Source of the DNA: an uncultured Lachnospiraceae bacterium
GTDB taxonomy: Bacteria; Bacillota_A; Clostridia; Lachnospirales; Lachnospiraceae
NCBI GenBank assembly: GCA_902780985.1
Contig: CACZHN010000045.1
Span: 1 to 28,201, forward strand
Direction: 5' to 3'
Length of the DNA stretch: 28,201 nucleotides
Below the pieces are notes generated by a model, which was not told where the DNA came from, made no database searches, and was given only the letters and a program-made list of their open reading frames with translations. This document shows, in pieces, positions 16,065 to 24,438 of this stretch (positions are counted from its first letter, which is position 1; every line of letters begins with the position of its first letter). The position numbers and the translations under genes were made by a program.

Positions 16065-17285
16065 TTACAGGAAGTATAACTGCTGTCCCGGGCGTGTATA
16101 GTTATCTGTAATAGTATGATTCTCTTTGTACTCATTGATACGTGTCATGATTCTCTCTGTAGGATTCAGGAGATCATTGATAGAAGCATCATGATTAAGG
16201 TGATCGATTACGATAGCGATGTACTTAGAAAGGTCTGCTGACTTATACCAAGGTCTTGAAAGTACTTCAGGCTTCTCATGTGTTGCGTTTGTAGAGATAA
16301 CCATGTTGAAGACTCCTTCTTCGTATGCCTTATCGAATACTTCCACACCTGCTGTGAAGAGACCGAATGTAGCGAGACAGAAGACTCTTCTTGCCTTGCG
16401 GCGCTTAAGTTCTCTTGCAACATCAAGCATTGACTCACCTGATGCGATCATATCATCGATAATGATAACATCCTTGCCCTCTACAGAGTCACCGAGGAAC
16501 TCATGAGCAACGATAGGGTTCTTTCCGTTTACGACCTTTGAGTAATCACGTCTCTTGTAGAACATACCTACATCAACTCCGAAGTGGTTAGCGAAGTAGA
16601 TAGCTCTGTTCATAGCACCTTCATCAGGGCTGATTACCATGATATGGTCGTTATCAAGCTCAAGATCCGGAATTGTCTTAAGCATGCACTTTATAAACTG
16701 GTATGTCGGCATCAGACTTTCGAATCCGCTTGTTGGGATTGCATTCTGAACCTTTGGCTCATGTGCATCGAAAGTAATGATATTCTCAACACCCATTGAT
16801 ACAAGCTCCTGAAGAGCTATAGCGCAGTCAAGAGACTCACGTGAAGCACGCTTATCCTGTCTTGACTCATACAGGAACGGCATGATGACATTGATTCTTC
16901 TTGCCTTACCGGCGCTGGCAGCTATGACTCTCTTGACATCTGCGAAATGATCGTCAGGTGACATCGGAACCATACGTCCGCCGAGATTATACTCTACGCT
17001 TGAATTAATAACATCTACGAGTATGTAAAGATCGGCACCCCTTACCGAGTCTTTGATAACACCCTTTGCTTCTCCTGATGCGAATCTTGTACACTCCGCA
17101 TTTACAAGATAGCTTTCCTTCTCATAACCTGTAAACTCGACTTTCTGTGCACTCAGGTTTTCGCGCTCTTTTCTCCAACGAGAGATGTAATGGTCAACTC
17201 TCTGTCCGAGTTCTGTGCAGCTGTTGAGTGCTACGATTCTAAGTGGTCCTACAGGTACGGTTACTAATTTGCTCTGATCAGGCAT
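16065..17285 (-). CDS. prs: ribose-phosphate pyrophosphokinase (PRPP synthetase), long divergent form
   Basis: Makes PRPP from ribose 5-phosphate and ATP for nucleotide, His and Trp synthesis. The protein has 406 aa, against about 310-320 for classical Prs. Conserved parts are SRQDKRASRES (residues 141-151, ATP site), ISPDEGA (219-224) and the PRPP loop IIIDDMIASGES (274-285). The loop differs from the usual IDDIIDTxGT, and the N-terminal 60 residues and the end are extended. This matches a divergent Prs subgroup rather than a broken gene. It lies 21 nt after the DnaC-like gene in one operon, with a strong AGGAGG site. Function is expected from the family, but kinetic behaviour may differ. 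Confidence 0.9.
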   Translation of the reverse strand: MPDQSKLVTVPVGPLRIVALNSCTELGQRVDHYISRWRKERENLSAQKVEFTGYEKESYLVNAECTRFASGEAKGVIKDSVRGADLYILVDVINSSVEYNLGGRMVPMSPDDHFADVKRVIAASAGKARRINVIMPFLYESRQDKRASRESLDCAIALQELVSMGVENIITFDAHEPKVQNAIPTSGFESLMPTYQFIKCMLKTIPDLELDNDHIMVISPDEGAMNRAIYFANHFGVDVGMFYKRRDYSKVVNGKNPIVAHEFLGDSVEGKDVIIIDDMIASGESMLDVARELKRRKARRVFCLATFGLFTAGVEVFDKAYEEGVFNMVISTNATHEKPEVLSRPWYKSADLSKYIAIVIDHLNHDASINDLLNPTERIMTRINEYKENHTITDNYTRPGQQLYFL

Positions 17286-17306
17286 CTTTTTTCCTCCGAT
17301 TGGACA

Positions 17307-18314
17307 TCAGTCCGTATTTTTTAAATGTGCGGTTCTCTTTTGGTAACGTATATTTTTACCGTAAAGATAATAAAAAGTATAATGCTGCACCATCCTTGAA
17401 ACTGCTCGTTCCGTATAACGGTCGGATAATTCTTTAAGGGTATAATTGGTTGATATGATGGTAGATCTTTCTTCCAGGATTCTTCTGTTGACAACCTCAA
17501 AGAACTGGGACTGAACAAAGCTGTTCATAATCTCCGTGCCGAGATCGTCTATGATGAGAAGATCAGAAGAGAAGATACTGTCATATATATCCGCAAGCAT
17601 CTGACTTTTTGAACGCCCCATGACATAAGGTGACAGGATGTCTTCAAACATTTCATTTGCGGTAAGATACAGTACCGAATGTCTCGAGTCGAGAAGTTCT
17701 TTCGCGATACAGTTTGTAAGGAAAGTTTTTCCCAGCCCCGGAGAACCATACAGCAGTATGTTATCAAATGACGTGTCGAATTCCCGAACGAAGGTTTTTG
17801 CCTTGTTCAGAATGTGAAGAGCATTGTCATAGGGAGACGGTTTGTCCGCCGTGCCTTCACTACTATAATACGTTATGTCGAACGTGTCAAAGTTTTCTGT
17901 AGATAAAATTTTGTCTAAATTGGAATTTTTATATAAATCACGTATCTGCATCATGCGCACGCATTTGCAGATCTGCCCGTCAACAAAGCCTTCGTCGCGG
18001 CATAAAGGGCAGTTGTAGATAGGATCAAGATAGTCAGTCGGGAGTCCCACACTTTTAAGAAGATCACGTCTCTTCTGTGTGAGTTCGTCGATCCGGCTGC
18101 TGAATTCCGAAGCAGTCAGCCCGCCGGAACCCGAAAGGATACGTGCTCGTGCCTCGGAGAGGGACAGAGCCTTGATATCCTCATCAACATTCAGGATATC
18201 CGGACAGAGGGCAGTGGCCTCTCTGTAACGCTCCTGCTCGGTTCTGTGATTATCTGTTCTGATACGGCTGAGCTGCCAGGTAATATTTGTTTTTTCCGTC
18301 AGTTCTATATTCAC
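17307..18314 (-). CDS. DnaC/DnaI-like helicase loader, AAA+ ATPase
   Basis: A 335-aa primosomal loader that would place the replicative helicase on DNA. The N-terminal ~120 residues include a four-Cys zinc-type cluster, C102-x2-C105 and C116-x-C118 (CPLC, CKC), as in DnaI. The AAA+ part has Walker A GSPGLGKT (190-197), Walker B LLIIDD (252-257) and a sensor region STIISTNY. Its ATG overlaps the end of the DnaD-like gene by 4 nt, so the two are translationally coupled. Together they form the usual Firmicutes DnaD-DnaI loader set. The family is clear, though the gene symbol (dnaC or dnaI) is a matter of naming. Confidence 0.92.
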   Translation of the reverse strand: MNIELTEKTNITWQLSRIRTDNHRTEQERYREATALCPDILNVDEDIKALSLSEARARILSGSGGLTASEFSSRIDELTQKRRDLLKSVGLPTDYLDPIYNCPLCRDEGFVDGQICKCVRMMQIRDLYKNSNLDKILSTENFDTFDITYYSSEGTADKPSPYDNALHILNKAKTFVREFDTSFDNILLYGSPGLGKTFLTNCIAKELLDSRHSVLYLTANEMFEDILSPYVMGRSKSQMLADIYDSIFSSDLLIIDDLGTEIMNSFVQSQFFEVVNRRILEERSTIISTNYTLKELSDRYTERAVSRMVQHYTFYYLYGKNIRYQKRTAHLKNTD

Positions 18315-19411
18315 GAATTTTTTCTAACCTCATCAAGATAAAGCTGTTCGATACTCTCCAGATCTTCTACGGGAGTTGCAAGTAACGCTCCGGCAGAAGG
18401 ACGGGAAGAAGTCTTCTTCTCGGCACGGCTGCGTCTGTGATTATCGTCAAGTGTATTTATATCCGCGAAGCTTCGTACGTTGCTGTTGTACCAGCTTTCA
18501 AGTATACCGTTCACATAATTGAAGGTTACCGAATTCGGCTTGGAGGAAATGGCTCTCCTGCATGCCTCGAGAATGATCGGTTCCGTGAATCCAAGATCTC
18601 TTGTCCAGTGATCGATGAACTTTCTCTCCACAGGTGCCGGCATACGTGATGTGATACCCAGCTCCTTGAGAATCTTAGTATAAAGAGAGTAGTACATAGC
18701 AGTGAAGGCCTCGGCCTCGCTTCTTGTAGTTATCTCGTTATTATACCAGTTGATAGCTACCTTTTCTATATAGCTGAAATTGGTCTTCTTAATAGAAGCA
18801 CAATACTCAAGCAGATATTCGATAAGATCAAAGGAAAGTTTAAGATTGTCGTAAATATATATAAGAGAATCGATATCCCTCTTTGTCAGCTCTCTGTCGC
18901 AGTAAGCTTTGGCCTCTGACTTGAGGTTGCAGAACTGTGTATCCGCGAGAACGGAGTTGATCTTTTCCGGAGTAGGAGCCGATTTCTTCGGAGCTTCCTT
19001 TCCGGTCGGAACATCTTCTGTAGGTTCGTCAGCAGGGGCAGCGGCCTCCTTCTCTTTGAGACCGCCCTCCAACGACAGAGCTTCTTCAAGACTGTTCTCT
19101 TCGGACGGGTTTTCCGGTTTTGAGAGACTGCATATAACAATCCCGTTTACCTCGCCTTCCTTGTTATAGGAAAGCTTCAGAACATCCTGTCGGATCCAAT
19201 ACTTGATACCCCTGCACACATCCTTTTCCGTGCAGTTAAGATGATCTGCGATATCCGATACGGATATCGGTCTGCCGGCACTGCACAACCTGGCCAGATA
19301 AAGATACAGCTTAACGAAATCTCCGTTAGCTGCATTCATATAGTAGTCGATAAAATTATTTGAAATGCTGGAGAATGTTTCTTCCTCAGCAGAAATTGTG
19401 ATCGTTGCCAT
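18311..19411 (-). CDS. DnaD-domain replication initiation protein
   Basis: A 366-aa protein expected to act in primosome assembly at origins or stalled forks. Residues about 1-120 resemble a winged-helix DNA-binding domain (VSDIADHLNCTEKDV). A Glu/Pro/Ala-rich flexible linker (about 125-170) follows. A DnaB_2/DnaD domain comes next, ending in the typical FNYVNGILESWYNSNVRS helix. The start is ATG at 19411, with GGGAGGT about 10 nt upstream; the nine extra codons upstream overlap that site. The gene lies downstream of a strong promoter and is coupled to the loader gene. Confidence 0.9.
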   Translation of the reverse strand: MATITISAEEETFSSISNNFIDYYMNAANGDFVKLYLYLARLCSAGRPISVSDIADHLNCTEKDVCRGIKYWIRQDVLKLSYNKEGEVNGIVICSLSKPENPSEENSLEEALSLEGGLKEKEAAAPADEPTEDVPTGKEAPKKSAPTPEKINSVLADTQFCNLKSEAKAYCDRELTKRDIDSLIYIYDNLKLSFDLIEYLLEYCASIKKTNFSYIEKVAINWYNNEITTRSEAEAFTAMYYSLYTKILKELGITSRMPAPVERKFIDHWTRDLGFTEPIILEACRRAISSKPNSVTFNYVNGILESWYNSNVRSFADINTLDDNHRRSRAEKKTSSRPSAGALLATPVEDLESIEQLYLDEVRKNS

Positions 19412-19446
19412 AATTTGTAATACCTCCCAAGCCCACAAGCGAATTG

Positions 19447-19475
19447 ATTATAACAACGATATCAACTATTTGCAA
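19447..19475 (-). promoter_or_regulatory. strong sigma-A promoter for dnaD-dnaC-prs operon
   Basis: On the minus strand TTGCAA (19475-19470) and a perfect TATAAT (19452-19447) are 17 nt apart, with an extended -10 TG. The start of transcription would fall near 19440, giving a short leader of about 30 nt. An 8-bp tandem repeat, GCCCGAAG twice at 19478-19493, lies immediately upstream of the -35 box. Confidence 0.8.
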
Positions 19476-19568
19476 ATGCCCGAAGGCCCGAAGAGGGCGG
19501 TAATCCGGATTGTTGATATTGTTGAAAATGTTTATAAATCCACGTCATGAATTAAAAAAGGCGAAAAT

Positions 19569-19604
19569 AAAGGACTTTGAAGATTGTTGCTTCAAAGTCC
19601 TTTT
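19569..19604 (-). terminator. terminator of murC
   Basis: A perfect 14-bp stem, AAAGGACTTTGAAG (19569-19582) with its complement at 19590-19603, has a 7-nt loop. On the minus strand it is followed by TTTATTTTCGCC and then a T6 run, as expected for a gene ending at 19670. On the plus strand the T-run is short, so it works mainly for murC. Confidence 0.85.
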
Positions 19605-19668
19605 GTTGATAAATGCCTGTTCATAACCCACCGATCATAGTGGAAAAAGTTGTGGATAATGTTGATAA
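19604..19668 (-). promoter_or_regulatory. group of DnaA-box-like 9-mers downstream of murC
   Basis: On the minus strand a perfect DnaA box, TTATCCACA, lies at 19651-19659. A one-mismatch copy, TTATCAACA, abuts it at 19660-19668, and a second one-mismatch copy lies at 19604-19612. They lie about 130-200 bp upstream of the dnaD operon promoter, although the murC terminator lies between. No dnaA or dnaN gene is here, so this is not evidently oriC. Confidence 0.45.
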
Positions 19669-19669
19669 C

Positions 19670-21067
19670 TTACTGAGATAACAGGTTTACGCCGACGGAA
19701 TCGATGTTTCCGGCTCCCATAGTTATTAACAAATCGTTGTTTTTATAATTATTTTTAAAATATTTTTCTATCTCTTCAAAACTGCCCAGATATACTGCAT
19801 CACATCCCTTTTCACGGAGAAGTTTTTCGATATCTTTCGAGCTTATTGTCTCGTCAAAAGGTTCTCTTGCGGCATAGATATCTGCAAGAAGAACATGATC
19901 CGCAGCAGACAGTGCATCTGCGAAGTGCTCAAGGTGGGCCTTTGTTCTTGAATAGGTATGAGGCTGGAATGCAACCCACAGATCACCTTTCTTGATAGAG
20001 TTGGCAACTGCAAGGGATGCTGCGATCTCTGTCGGGTGATGAGCGTAGTCATCAACTATGGTTACATTTCCGTCCAGGGTTCCCTTGTACTGGAAACGTC
20101 TGTCGGCACTGTGGCAGAGTCTGAGGCCTTCCTTTACCTTGTCGAAAGGTATATCCAGGAAGTCTGAAGCTGCGATGGCCGAAAGAGAGTTAACGGCATT
20201 GTGCTTTCCTGTTACGGAGAGCATGATCTCGCCGCGGTTCTCACCGTTTGTTACCAGGTCGTATACCGGCTGGCCCAGCTCGTTGAGCCTTACATTTGAT
20301 GCGATGTAATCGTTGTCCTCTCCGGTACCGAAGGTAACAACCTTTATGTTCATGCCTGCGATCTTTTCAAGAACCTTATCCTTATAAGGAGAATCTCCGT
20401 TCAGGATGAGCATGCCGCCTTCCTTGGTCTTGGTTGCGAAAGTAGCGAAGGACTCCACGATGTTGTCCATGTTCTTGAAGAAGTCCAGATGATCGTTATC
20501 TATATTAAGGATGATACTTACGAACGGATTAAATGCATGATAGCTGTTTGTGTACTCACATGCCTCCGTTACAAAGTAATCGGAACTTCCGACTCTGATG
20601 TTTCCTCCGATGACTTCAAGCATACCGCCGATGGAAATGGTCGGATCGGTTGAAGCTGCGAGAAGGATGTGTGACATCATGGAAGTAGTGGTTGTCTTAC
20701 CGTGAGTTCCGGCAACCGCAATACTGTACTTGTATGCATCCATGATCTGTCCCAGAAGCTCGGCACGGGTAAGCATAGGGATACCTGCTGCTTCGGCTGC
20801 AACGAACTCAGGATTATCAGGATGAATGGCTGCTGTATATACGATAAGATCTATATCGGAAGTGATATTCTCGGCAGCCTGTGGGATGCTGACCTTGATG
20901 CCCGAAGCCACAAGGTTCTTTACTACATCGCTGTCGTGCATATCGGAACCGGATACCTTGAATCCGGTACGATGAAGGATCTCGGCAAGACCGCTCATGC
21001 TGATTCCTCCGATGCCCATGAAGAACACGCTGCATGGACTGTTAAAATCTATTTTTACATTATTCAT
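19670..21067 (-). CDS. murC: UDP-N-acetylmuramate--L-alanine ligase MurC
   Basis: A 465-aa Mur ligase that adds L-Ala to UDP-MurNAc, the first peptide step of peptidoglycan synthesis, in the cytoplasm. The N-terminus has the UDP-binding GIGGISMSGLAEIL motif. The ATP loop is GTHGKTTT (residues 120-127). DDYAHHPTEI and FQPHTYSRT in the last third are typical of MurC. The length is normal and all motifs are intact. It is a single-gene unit with its own terminator and a weak upstream promoter. Confidence 0.96.
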   Translation of the reverse strand: MNNVKIDFNSPCSVFFMGIGGISMSGLAEILHRTGFKVSGSDMHDSDVVKNLVASGIKVSIPQAAENITSDIDLIVYTAAIHPDNPEFVAAEAAGIPMLTRAELLGQIMDAYKYSIAVAGTHGKTTTTSMMSHILLAASTDPTISIGGMLEVIGGNIRVGSSDYFVTEACEYTNSYHAFNPFVSIILNIDNDHLDFFKNMDNIVESFATFATKTKEGGMLILNGDSPYKDKVLEKIAGMNIKVVTFGTGEDNDYIASNVRLNELGQPVYDLVTNGENRGEIMLSVTGKHNAVNSLSAIAASDFLDIPFDKVKEGLRLCHSADRRFQYKGTLDGNVTIVDDYAHHPTEIAASLAVANSIKKGDLWVAFQPHTYSRTKAHLEHFADALSAADHVLLADIYAAREPFDETISSKDIEKLLREKGCDAVYLGSFEEIEKYFKNNYKNNDLLITMGAGNIDSVGVNLLSQ

Positions 21068-21106
21068 ATCAGTTTTCGACCTTTCTGAATTTTTATCAAC
21101 CTAAAT

Positions 21107-21115
21107 AGTATAGCA
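21107..21115 (-). promoter_or_regulatory. possible extended -10 promoter for murC
   Basis: On the minus strand TGC-TATACT (21115-21107) forms an extended -10 box about 40 nt before the murC ATG. No good -35 is visible. A small dyad, CACT-6-AGTG at 21120-21133, lies just upstream. Confidence 0.4.
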
Positions 21116-21194
21116 CATTCACTATAAAGAGTGTATAACTAAATTTTTGAGCAAAAAGTAATGATTTACTTTAAAAAATTATGGATATATTTTA

Positions 21195-21224
21195 CTTTAC
21201 ATTCAAATTGTAAAGATATATACT
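21195..21224 (+). promoter_or_regulatory. ilvE promoter with overlapping inverted repeat
   Basis: TTTACA at 21196-21201 and TATACT at 21219-21224 are separated by 17 nt. A perfect dyad, CTTTACA-7-TGTAAAG at 21195-21215, covers the -35 box and most of the spacer, as a repressor site would. No T-box core or known riboswitch motif is seen in the leader. A short hairpin, GTGGC/GCCAC, lies at about 21237-21252. Confidence 0.65.
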
Positions 21225-21287
21225 TATTTCTTAGAGTGGCGGCAGTGCCACACAACATACATTTTACGGAAACGGAGATGGTTCAAA

Positions 21288-22310
21288 ATGGAGAAAAAGG
21301 ATATCGATTGGAGCTCACTGGGCTTCGGTTACATGGAAACAGATGCGAGCTATGTATCAAATTATAAGGACGGCGCATGGGATGATGGTGTCATTACACC
21401 TGATCATACAATTACAATGAATGAGTGCGCATGCGTTCTTCAATATTCACAGTCATGTTTTGAAGGACTTAAGGCATACACAACAGAGGATGGACATATT
21501 GTTGCTTTCCGTCCTGACTTAAACGCACAGCGTATGGTTGATACTTGTGCAAGACTCGAGATGCCTGCATTTCCTGTAGATAGATTTATTGATGCAGTTG
21601 AGCAGGTTGTAAAGGCTAATGAGGCATGGGTTCCACCTTATGGTTCAGGAGCAACACTTTACATCAGACCTTATATGTTCGGATATAATTCAGTTATCGG
21701 TGTTAAGCCTGCTGATGAGTATCAGTTCAGAATTCTTGTTACACCTGTTGGCCCTTACTTCAAGGGCGGCGCAAAGCCTATCACAATCCGTGTAAGTGAT
21801 TTCGATAGAGCAGCACCTAACGGAACAGGTCATGTTAAGGCTGGTCTTAACTATGCAATGTCACTTCATGCAATCGTTGATGCTCATAAGAAGGGCTTTG
21901 ATGAGAATATGTACCTCGATCCTGCTACAAGAACAAAGGTTGAGGAGACAGGTGGAGCAAACTTCATCTTTATAAAGGGTAATAAGTTCATCACACCTAA
22001 GTCATCAAGTATTCTTCCTTCAATCACAAGACGTTCTCTTGAGGTTGTTGCAGATAAGTATCTTGGTATGGAAGTTGAAGAAAGAGAAGTATTCTTCGAT
22101 GAGGTTGCTTCTTTCGATGAGTGTGGTCTCTGCGGAACAGCAGCAGTTATCTCACCTGTAGGAAAGATCAATGACCATGGTAAGGAAATCTGCTTCCCAA
22201 GCGGAATGGAAGATATGGGTCCAAAGACAAAGCAGCTTTACGATACACTCACAGGTATTCAGATGGGAAGAATCGAAGCACCTGAGGGATGGATCAAGGT
22301 TATCGAGTAA
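21288..22310 (+). CDS. ilvE: branched-chain amino acid aminotransferase
   Basis: A 340-aa fold-type IV PLP aminotransferase interconverting Leu, Ile and Val with their 2-oxo acids. Lys184 in GTGHVKAGLNYAMS is the PLP lysine. SQSCFEGLKAY, LYIRPYMFG and the ETGGANFIF stretch are typical of the long (eukaryote-like, BCAT II) form. The length is normal. Its codon use is more biased to GTT/CTT/TCA than the neighbours, suggesting strong expression. It is alone between its own promoter and a GC-rich palindrome. Confidence 0.96.
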   Translation: MEKKDIDWSSLGFGYMETDASYVSNYKDGAWDDGVITPDHTITMNECACVLQYSQSCFEGLKAYTTEDGHIVAFRPDLNAQRMVDTCARLEMPAFPVDRFIDAVEQVVKANEAWVPPYGSGATLYIRPYMFGYNSVIGVKPADEYQFRILVTPVGPYFKGGAKPITIRVSDFDRAAPNGTGHVKAGLNYAMSLHAIVDAHKKGFDENMYLDPATRTKVEETGGANFIFIKGNKFITPKSSSILPSITRRSLEVVADKYLGMEVEEREVFFDEVASFDECGLCGTAAVISPVGKINDHGKEICFPSGMEDMGPKTKQLYDTLTGIQMGRIEAPEGWIKVIE

Positions 22311-22341
22311 TATCGGTACGAATATAAATATGAAATAATCA

Positions 22342-22371
22342 GGGCACCGGTCCCGCGCGGATCCGGTGCCC
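22342..22371. repeat. 30-bp GC-rich near-palindrome after ilvE
   Basis: GGGCACCGG (22342-22350) pairs with CCGGTGCCC (22363-22371). The centre, CCGCGCGG, is itself self-complementary. Only two 2-nt spacers fail to match. As RNA it is a strong hairpin that could end ilvE, but no T-run follows (ATTAAGG). A protein-binding site is the alternative. Confidence 0.6.
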
Positions 22372-22395
22372 ATTAAGGTTAATAAGGGTTTTGAT

Positions 22396-22899
22396 ATGAA
22401 GAAAAAAACTTTTAAAAACATCTTATCAATAATGCTTATTGCCATGATGCTTGTGACAATTACATCTTGTGGTGCCGGCGGTAGTTCTGTTCATGAGAGC
22501 GGTATGGTGATAACACTCCCTAAGGGCTTCCAGCGAGCAACTATGGAGAACGCTACATGGTATTATAAAGGCAGCGATGCTCTGGCCATGGGCATAAGAA
22601 CATATAAGTCCGATCTGGAGAAGGAAGGTCTTGAATGGAATTCAGCCCAGGATTATGCGGCTGCATACATAAAGGGCAATTCAATCCCGGGGGATCCGGA
22701 GATCCGGACAGCGGACGGATACATTTATTTTGAATACGATCAAAAAGTGTCGGGCACGGATTATTCGTATCTGACATGCATTTACGACCATGATGATACT
22801 TACTGGCTGGTGAATTTTGCCTGCTACAAACAGGCTTACAAAGAATCCAGGTCTGATTTCTTCAAATGGGCGGATTCGGTGGAGTTTGAGGATGAATAA
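22396..22899 (+). CDS. small lipoprotein of unknown function
   Basis: A 167-aa predicted lipoprotein, family not recognised. MKKKTFKNILSIMLIAMMLV is a signal peptide with lipobox ITSC (Cys25). The mature part is a small alpha/beta domain with YYKGSDALAMGIRTYKS and a C-terminal LVNFACYKQAYKESRSDFFKWADSV stretch. That pattern resembles small surface proteins of the PsbP/DUF type, but this is not certain. ATG 22396 is chosen because the signal peptide begins there. Its end overlaps the exporter permease start by 8 nt, so the two are probably co-translated and may work together at the membrane. Confidence 0.8.
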   Translation: MKKKTFKNILSIMLIAMMLVTITSCGAGGSSVHESGMVITLPKGFQRATMENATWYYKGSDALAMGIRTYKSDLEKEGLEWNSAQDYAAAYIKGNSIPGDPEIRTADGYIYFEYDQKVSGTDYSYLTCIYDHDDTYWLVNFACYKQAYKESRSDFFKWADSVEFEDE

Positions 22900-23662
22900 T
22901 AAGTCTTTTCTTCAGAACAGATTTATACTTTCGGAACTAGTTAAGAAGGGGATAAGATTAAAATACAGAAGGTCCTATCTGGGAATAGTGTGGTCGCTTC
23001 TGGAACCCCTGCTTACTATGATAGTGCTTACCATTGTTTTCGGTACGCTTATGGGGATAGACGATACGTCTTTCCCTGTTTATATTCTTGCGGGAAGATT
23101 ATTCTACGGGTTTTTCTCCCAGAGCACAACGACTGCGCTCAAGTCTATCCGCGCCAACAGTGCAATTATAAAAAAGGTTTATGTGCCGAAAATGCTTTAT
23201 CCGCTTTCGGCAGTCATATTTAATTACGTGATCTTTCTGATATCGCTGATAGTACTTGCGGCGGTATCGATCGCTCTCAAAGTTTATCCGACGATTTATC
23301 TGCTGCAGGCTTTCCTGCCGCTTATAGTGTTGTTTCTGCTGAGCCTCGGCGTGGGACTTATAATGTCCACCGTAGGTGTTTTCTTCAGAGACATGGAATA
23401 TCTGTGGAATGTTGTACTGATGCTCATCATGTATACTTCCGCTATTTTCTACATGCCGGAAAAGCTGCTTAAAAGCGGCTGGGGATTCGTGTTGAAATGT
23501 AATCCTCTTTACTGCACAATCGCATGTTTCAGAGATGCCATATTCGGCAGAAGCATGGAATACAAGCTCCTGCTTTACGCATTTGTTTTCAGCGTGGCTG
23601 CATGCCTTGTGGGAGCATTCATATTTAAGAAGAACGAAGATAAGTTTATACTGAATATATAG
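22892..23662 (+). CDS. ABC-2 type polysaccharide/teichoic acid export permease
   Basis: A 256-aa membrane protein of the Wzm/TagG/RfbA family, expected to have six spans. The N-terminal KKGIRLKYRRSYLGIVWSLLEPL segment is the family hallmark, followed by LTIVFGTLMG. It would move a lipid-linked glycan across the membrane together with the ATPase encoded next. ATG 22892 is chosen over the ATG at 22817 because the conserved N-terminus starts there and a GGAG lies at 22881-22884. It overlaps the lipoprotein gene. No glycosyltransferase is nearby, so the cargo cannot be named. Confidence 0.9.
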   Translation: MNNKSFLQNRFILSELVKKGIRLKYRRSYLGIVWSLLEPLLTMIVLTIVFGTLMGIDDTSFPVYILAGRLFYGFFSQSTTTALKSIRANSAIIKKVYVPKMLYPLSAVIFNYVIFLISLIVLAAVSIALKVYPTIYLLQAFLPLIVLFLLSLGVGLIMSTVGVFFRDMEYLWNVVLMLIMYTSAIFYMPEKLLKSGWGFVLKCNPLYCTIACFRDAIFGRSMEYKLLLYAFVFSVAACLVGAFIFKKNEDKFILNI

Positions 23663-23673
23663 AGTGATATTAT

Positions 23674-24417
23674 ATGGGTGAAACAGTTCTAAAGGTTGAA
23701 AATGTAGGAATGAAATTCAACCTCAGCAAAGAAAAACATGACTCCCTTAAAGAGTACTTTATAGCACTTGTTAAGGGCGAGTTGAAATATAATGAGTTCT
23801 GGGCTCTCAGAGATATCACATTTACTCTTGAAAAGGGCGACAGACTTGGTATACTTGGATTTAACGGGGCCGGAAAATCCACGCTGCTGAAAGTAGTGGC
23901 AGGAGTTTTCAAACCGACCGAAGGTTCTGTCTGGAAGACGGGAGTTATCGCTCCTCTTATCGAGCTGGGAGCGGGATTCGATCCGCAGTATACCGGCAGG
24001 GAAAACATTTTCCTTTACGGAGCGTGTCTCGGATACAGCAAGGGCTTTATCAATGAGAGAATTGATGATATAATTAAATTCTCAGAGCTTGAGGAGTTCA
24101 TCGACGTTCCCGTAAAGAATTATTCGTCGGGAATGAAGGCCAGACTGGGCTTCTCCGTCGCGACTATTGTTGAACCTGATATACTGATCCTCGACGAGAT
24201 CCTATCCGTCGGAGACGCAAGGTTCAGAAAGAAGAGCGAGAAAAGGCTCAAGGAGCTGATCGATAAGGGAGTTACGGTTCTTTTCGTATCTCATAATACA
24301 GATCAGGTCAGATCACTCTGCAACAAGGCAATCATACTGAAGAACGGAAAACTTACGGAGTTTGGGGACGCCGAGGGGGTATCTGCGTCGTACGAGAAGG
24401 CCGTTCAGGAACATTAA
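23674..24417 (+). CDS. ABC export ATPase, Wzt/TagH type
   Basis: A 247-aa ATPase partner of the upstream permease. Walker A is GFNGAGKST (residues 62-70), the signature is YSSGMKARLGFSVA, Walker B is ILILDEILSVGD and the switch is FVSHNTDQV. The SSGM signature and LSVGD D-loop set this family apart from importers. The N-terminal 40 residues (KEYFIALVKGELKYNEFWAL) are typical of teichoic-acid/O-antigen exporters. The C-terminal carbohydrate-binding extension found in some Wzt proteins is missing, as in TagH-short and capsule forms. Confidence 0.93.
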   Translation: MGETVLKVENVGMKFNLSKEKHDSLKEYFIALVKGELKYNEFWALRDITFTLEKGDRLGILGFNGAGKSTLLKVVAGVFKPTEGSVWKTGVIAPLIELGAGFDPQYTGRENIFLYGACLGYSKGFINERIDDIIKFSELEEFIDVPVKNYSSGMKARLGFSVATIVEPDILILDEILSVGDARFRKKSEKRLKELIDKGVTVLFVSHNTDQVRSLCNKAIILKNGKLTEFGDAEGVSASYEKAVQEH

Positions 24418-24438
24418 TGAAAGGACAAGGGGTGAAGG

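Noticed and set aside
19412..19669. Origin of replication
   Set aside because: Only one perfect and two near DnaA boxes, and no dnaA/dnaN beside them.
21089..21287. T-box or riboswitch leader before ilvE
   Set aside because: No T-box core and no large conserved fold; the region holds only a promoter with a dyad and a small hairpin.
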